This document shows, one piece after another, positions 60,836-64,000 of a stretch of DNA of 64,000 nucleotides. The notes below the pieces were generated by a model that was not told the DNA's origin, made no database searches, and saw only the letters and a program-made list of their open reading frames with translations. The stretch is from Acidaminobacter sp. JC074 (GTDB taxonomy: Bacteria > Bacillota > Clostridia > Peptostreptococcales > Acidaminobacteraceae), in contig NZ_VANV01000002.1 in assembly GCF_022496765.1 (NCBI RefSeq), forward strand, positions 248,001 through 312,000, given 5' to 3'. Position 1 is the stretch's first letter, and each line of letters opens with the position of its first letter. The translations under genes were made by a program, and so were the position numbers.

Positions 60836-63232
60836 ATGGAAAATATACAAGATATAAATAAGGCTATTGCAGAATTATCAAAAAGAGATATCAGTGATAT
60901 GGATTTGGTTTACAAGGATAGCTTTTTAAATAATTTAAATCATGAACAGCGTGTAGCTGCAACAAGAAAAGAAGGCAACTATCTGGTCATAGCAGGTCCG
61001 GGTTCAGGCAAGACCCATACCTTGGCTTATAGAGTCGTTTATTTGGTTAAACAAGGAATTGATCCCTTGTCTTTGGTTGTGATAACTTTTACTAGAAAAG
61101 CAGGTAAAGAACTAAAAGATAGAATCAACTATCTTTTACCCAACACCTCTTTAGGCTTTGTTGGGACATTTCATGCATTTTCTCATCATATTTCATCAAA
61201 ACTAGGGAACTCATCACCTATATCAGGTTTTAGGCTTTTGGATTCTGAAGACGATATTCAAGTACATAAGCTTGTAATGGCTGATTTTAAGAACTTTAAC
61301 AAGAAAATAGCGGCATCAAGATTACAAAAGATCTTATCTTATTGCGATAACACCATGCTGACTGTGGAAGAATATATCCATCAGTTTGATTTACACAATT
61401 TAAAACCGGATATTGAAAACATTGAGGCTTACAAGGAAAAATACCAATCCTATAAGGCAAGACACTTACTTGCATCTTATGATGATATGATTCGTTTGGT
61501 TTCTAGGTATCTAGAGAAAAATGGCAGCAAAAAAGTCACAGCCTCGTTTGATTACTTGATGGTTGATGAATATCAAGATACCAATAAGATGCAACTTGAT
61601 TTTATCAAACGATTGAATATTGACAACGTTATGGCCATCGGCGATGATTTTCAAGGTATTTATGCTTTTAGAGGTGCAGACCATAGGATCATACTCAACT
61701 TTATAAATGACTTTAAAGACGCCCAAATGATCAAGTTAAAAGACAACTACCGTTCATCTGGTGAAGTTGTCGACTATGTCAACAAAACCGTTGAAAGATC
61801 AACACTTGGCTATCATAAGCAGTTTAGAGTAGTAAAAAAGGACAAGGGCTTGGCTGAAGTTGTAGCAGGTAAATCTTTAGAAGAACACAAGCTATTTATC
61901 TTAAATCAAATCAAAGAGAATCCAAAGAAGACCCATGCGCTTATTTACAGATACAATAAAAATAGAACTGCTTATGAAAAGGCTTTTATAGAAGAAGGCA
62001 TTGAGTATTCTGTTTATGGTGGTATTAGACTTTTGGAAAGAAAACACATCAAGGATGTGATGGCTTTTCTGATGGTTTATCTGAATAATTTAGATGTTGT
62101 AAGCTTTAACAGAATCCTAACCCTCTTGCCGGGTATTGGACCCAAAACTGCTAGAAAGCTTATTGATACTAGGCTGAAAGATCTTAAATCAGTCCCATTA
62201 TCCAAACGTCATGAACTAGAGAAAATAAAAGAAATTCTTGAATGTCGAGAAGAAAAGGAAATCCTTTTTCAAAGAATATGCAATTTTTACTTTGACATTT
62301 ATGAGCATGTGGAATCAACGGTTTACAGTCAGGATGAAATTAGAGATGACTTTAAATTGATCAGGGAATTGATGTCGACCTATTCATCGTTAGATAATTT
62401 TGTCATCAACTTGATACTTGATCCAGTCATTGACATGCATAAAGGAAAAAAACCTAGGGTTGTTTTATCAACCATTCATTCTGCTAAGGGCTTAGAGTTT
62501 GATAATGTCTATTATTTTCATACCCATGATTGGTATAAGAACTTTGACATTGAAAGATTAGAAGAGGATAGGCGATTGTTTTATGTAGGAATTTCTCGTG
62601 CTAAAGATAAACTTTATGTATTTGACCATACAGGCTACAGTCGTACTTTTGATGAAATATTAAGGGACTTTGATAATATCAGTAGCATACAAGCGCCTGA
62701 AGAAGTTTATGAATCAAAGACAGAGGATTCTTATGACCCATCTTATTTTGAGTGGATTGATGGACAAAAGTATGACATGACTCTGCCAACCATTGGTCAT
62801 CAAAACTGTTTAACTGCCTTGTCTAGTGAGTTTTATATGGCTTTAAAGGGCATGACTGATAAGTCTTTTCTAGGACCTTTGAAGGTAAGACTCCAGAGAA
62901 AGGATAAAGACGAGTTTTCTTTTGTTCAACCAGACTTATTTGTACTTGAGGATATGACCTTATCAGATGAAGTCTACATTCATCCTCCAAAGCTGGTTGT
63001 TGAAGTAATAACTTCTGACACTAGGTCTAAGGACATGGTTAAGAAGATGGACCTCTATATGAACACAGGCATTAGGGAGTACTGGATCATTGATGCTGAT
63101 ACAAGAATGGTTATGGTCTATGCATTTGAAAACTATTTGATGAAAGGCACTCAAATATTTATGGCCGGCGAAGTCATCAAATCAGGCTTGTATAAATCAC
63201 TTGAAATACATGTGAATGATATTATAAATTAG
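60836..63232 (+). CDS. UvrD/Rep-type helicase fused to a Uma2-like nuclease domain
   Basis: 798 residues. Residues about 30-610 form a superfamily 1A helicase: Q motif LNHEQRVAATR, Walker A AGPGSGKT (53-60), motif II VDEYQDTNK, motif III IGDDFQGIYAFRGAD, motif IV LKDNYRSSGEV and motif VI FYVGISRAKDKLYVFDH. Residues about 636-798 are Uma2-like: WIDGQKYDM, then VQPDLFVLED (D700), LVVEVITSDTRSKDMVKKMDLY (E723 with downstream Lys) and YWIIDADTRMVMVY. The nuclease-type residues are intact. This helicase-Uma2 pairing is not one I recognise. It follows a possible LexA box. Function is likely DNA processing or defence. Confidence 0.88.
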   Translation: MENIQDINKAIAELSKRDISDMDLVYKDSFLNNLNHEQRVAATRKEGNYLVIAGPGSGKTHTLAYRVVYLVKQGIDPLSLVVITFTRKAGKELKDRINYLLPNTSLGFVGTFHAFSHHISSKLGNSSPISGFRLLDSEDDIQVHKLVMADFKNFNKKIAASRLQKILSYCDNTMLTVEEYIHQFDLHNLKPDIENIEAYKEKYQSYKARHLLASYDDMIRLVSRYLEKNGSKKVTASFDYLMVDEYQDTNKMQLDFIKRLNIDNVMAIGDDFQGIYAFRGADHRIILNFINDFKDAQMIKLKDNYRSSGEVVDYVNKTVERSTLGYHKQFRVVKKDKGLAEVVAGKSLEEHKLFILNQIKENPKKTHALIYRYNKNRTAYEKAFIEEGIEYSVYGGIRLLERKHIKDVMAFLMVYLNNLDVVSFNRILTLLPGIGPKTARKLIDTRLKDLKSVPLSKRHELEKIKEILECREEKEILFQRICNFYFDIYEHVESTVYSQDEIRDDFKLIRELMSTYSSLDNFVINLILDPVIDMHKGKKPRVVLSTIHSAKGLEFDNVYYFHTHDWYKNFDIERLEEDRRLFYVGISRAKDKLYVFDHTGYSRTFDEILRDFDNISSIQAPEEVYESKTEDSYDPSYFEWIDGQKYDMTLPTIGHQNCLTALSSEFYMALKGMTDKSFLGPLKVRLQRKDKDEFSFVQPDLFVLEDMTLSDEVYIHPPKLVVEVITSDTRSKDMVKKMDLYMNTGIREYWIIDADTRMVMVYAFENYLMKGTQIFMAGEVIKSGLYKSLEIHVNDIIN

Positions 63233-63261
63233 ACCAAATACTAGTTGTATTTGGTCTTTAT
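63231..63261. terminator. Bidirectional terminator
   Basis: AGACCAAATAC/GTATTTGGTCT 11-bp stem with loop TAGTT, between convergent genes. Confidence 0.8.
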
Positions 63262-64000
63262 TATACCTTTAAATTGTTGGTAGAGTTTTTCATTGCCCAT
63301 AAGATCAATAGCATTTAAACATCTTTTGAAGTAGATGTCAGCCTCAACTAAATTATTAAGACTGTGTAGGGCGGCAGCTTTTCTGAAGAAGAAAAGATGT
63401 ATAATAGAATAATCCTTTGTTTTTCTAGAATATTCTATGCCCTTGTCAGAGTAGTGTAATATAGCCTCAAAATCGTCTAAGCGGTGATAGATATAGGCCT
63501 TGTGAAAATATGTCTTCAAAAGTATTTCATCAAACTCGTCTGTGAAGTTTGAAAACCTTGAAACATTTTCTTCTAAGGCATCTAGGATGATGATACAATC
63601 GTCTAACTGATTGAGTTGTCTCGATATTTCACATAATAGTAAAAGTAAACGCATTTCAATGTAATCGTAAGTACAATCATTTAACTTCTCTAGTGAAAAA
63701 TCACTTACTGACATCTGGATGGTTTTTATGATGGCTTTATAATAATCTTTTAATAAGTCTTCATCATTCTTTTGAAGATCAAATTCTGCAAACAGACCAG
63801 CCATTTTTTTGAACTGTGAAAGTTTGTCTATCATCATATGATAAGAAGGCTTTAAATCTTCTTTGTTAAAGATGTCATTGATGTTGTCAATGGCTTGATC
63901 AATTCTTGAATAGTCTTTAGAAATAATCATTTCATTAAGTAAATCAATATCTTTCTTAAATACAAAGGAATAGGTCAGTCTTGATTTAGCCAGTACCATG
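63241..64000 (-). CDS. TPR regulator related to the one at 44747, 3' part
   Basis: 252 visible residues, all alpha-helical TPR-like repeats. It aligns with the C-terminal part of the RRNPP-like regulator at 44747-45688 (YSDKGIEYSRKTKDYSIIHLFFFRKAAALHSLNN versus YADKGIQFCLDNHINYSLAGLLYRKGVALISLDD). The helix-turn-helix should lie beyond the right edge; the ATG at 63999 is probably internal. So there are at least two such regulators in this genome. Confidence 0.8.
   Translation of the reverse strand, partial: MVLAKSRLTYSFVFKKDIDLLNEMIISKDYSRIDQAIDNINDIFNKEDLKPSYHMMIDKLSQFKKMAGLFAEFDLQKNDEDLLKDYYKAIIKTIQMSVSDFSLEKLNDCTYDYIEMRLLLLLCEISRQLNQLDDCIIILDALEENVSRFSNFTDEFDEILLKTYFHKAYIYHRLDDFEAILHYSDKGIEYSRKTKDYSIIHLFFFRKAAALHSLNNLVEADIYFKRCLNAIDLMGNEKLYQQFKGIIKTKYN

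Noticed and set aside
1..64000. tRNA, rRNA, insertion sequences, attachment sites
   Set aside because: I read both strands for transposase genes, terminal repeats and tRNA-like folds and saw none I could support.

Overview
The window is AT-rich (about one third G+C by eye), uses strong AGGAGG-type ribosome binding sites, TTGACA/TATAAT promoters and many short U-tailed terminators. Its gene content (DUF3793, DUF4003, YesMN, GPH symporter, CbiK, lipoprotein ABC binding proteins) points to a Gram-positive, probably anaerobic Clostridia-like Bacillota. I cannot name the genus. TGG encodes Trp and TGA acts as a stop, so the code is standard. I saw no rRNA, tRNA, insertion sequence, phage gene or CRISPR array.

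Layout. 1-1346: end of a MATE exporter and a MarR regulator. 1.4-12.2 kb: a galactoside locus with GH42 beta-galactosidase, a YesM/YesN two-component pair, a sugar ABC importer (binding protein and two permeases) and GH36 alpha-galactosidase; yesN carries an in-frame stop codon. 12.3-16.7 kb: nitroreductase, HAD phosphatase, PLP enzyme and GPH sugar symporter. 16.8-17.8 kb: DUF3793 and flavodoxin behind two Fur-like boxes. 17.9-24.6 kb: two related secreted or lipid-anchored proteins around an OmpR-type two-component system, a 45-residue small protein and an SH3-domain lipoprotein.

24.6-44.2 kb is a cobalamin region with three cobalamin riboswitches, each behind its own promoter. The first controls a BtuFCD-like importer plus a CGGC protein, the second methylmalonyl-CoA mutase MutAB with its GTPase MeaB, and the third CbiK, ChlI-like and ChlD-like ATPases, a second BtuFCD-like importer and a CobN-like chelatase.

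44.2-48.4 kb is the most unusual part. A helix-turn-helix/TPR regulator of the RRNPP kind is divergent from a secreted protein made almost entirely of 18 copies of NDIPRILG(K/E), which looks like a multi-copy peptide-signal precursor. Beside it are two overlapping membrane ORFs that together carry a Cas4-like cysteine set, a UPF0158 protein, an acetyltransferase and a 58-residue protein with a C-terminal Cys pair.

48.4-64 kb: lipoprotein, cupin, diguanylate cyclase, a LacI-controlled pentose cassette (SIS isomerase, ribokinase-type kinase, FucU-type mutarotase), DUF4003, a zinc-ribbon protein, TelA, a cytoplasmic beta-helix protein, RNase H, BRCT, a small protein, a UvrD-type helicase fused to a Uma2-type nuclease domain behind a possible LexA box, and the C-terminal part of a second TPR regulator.
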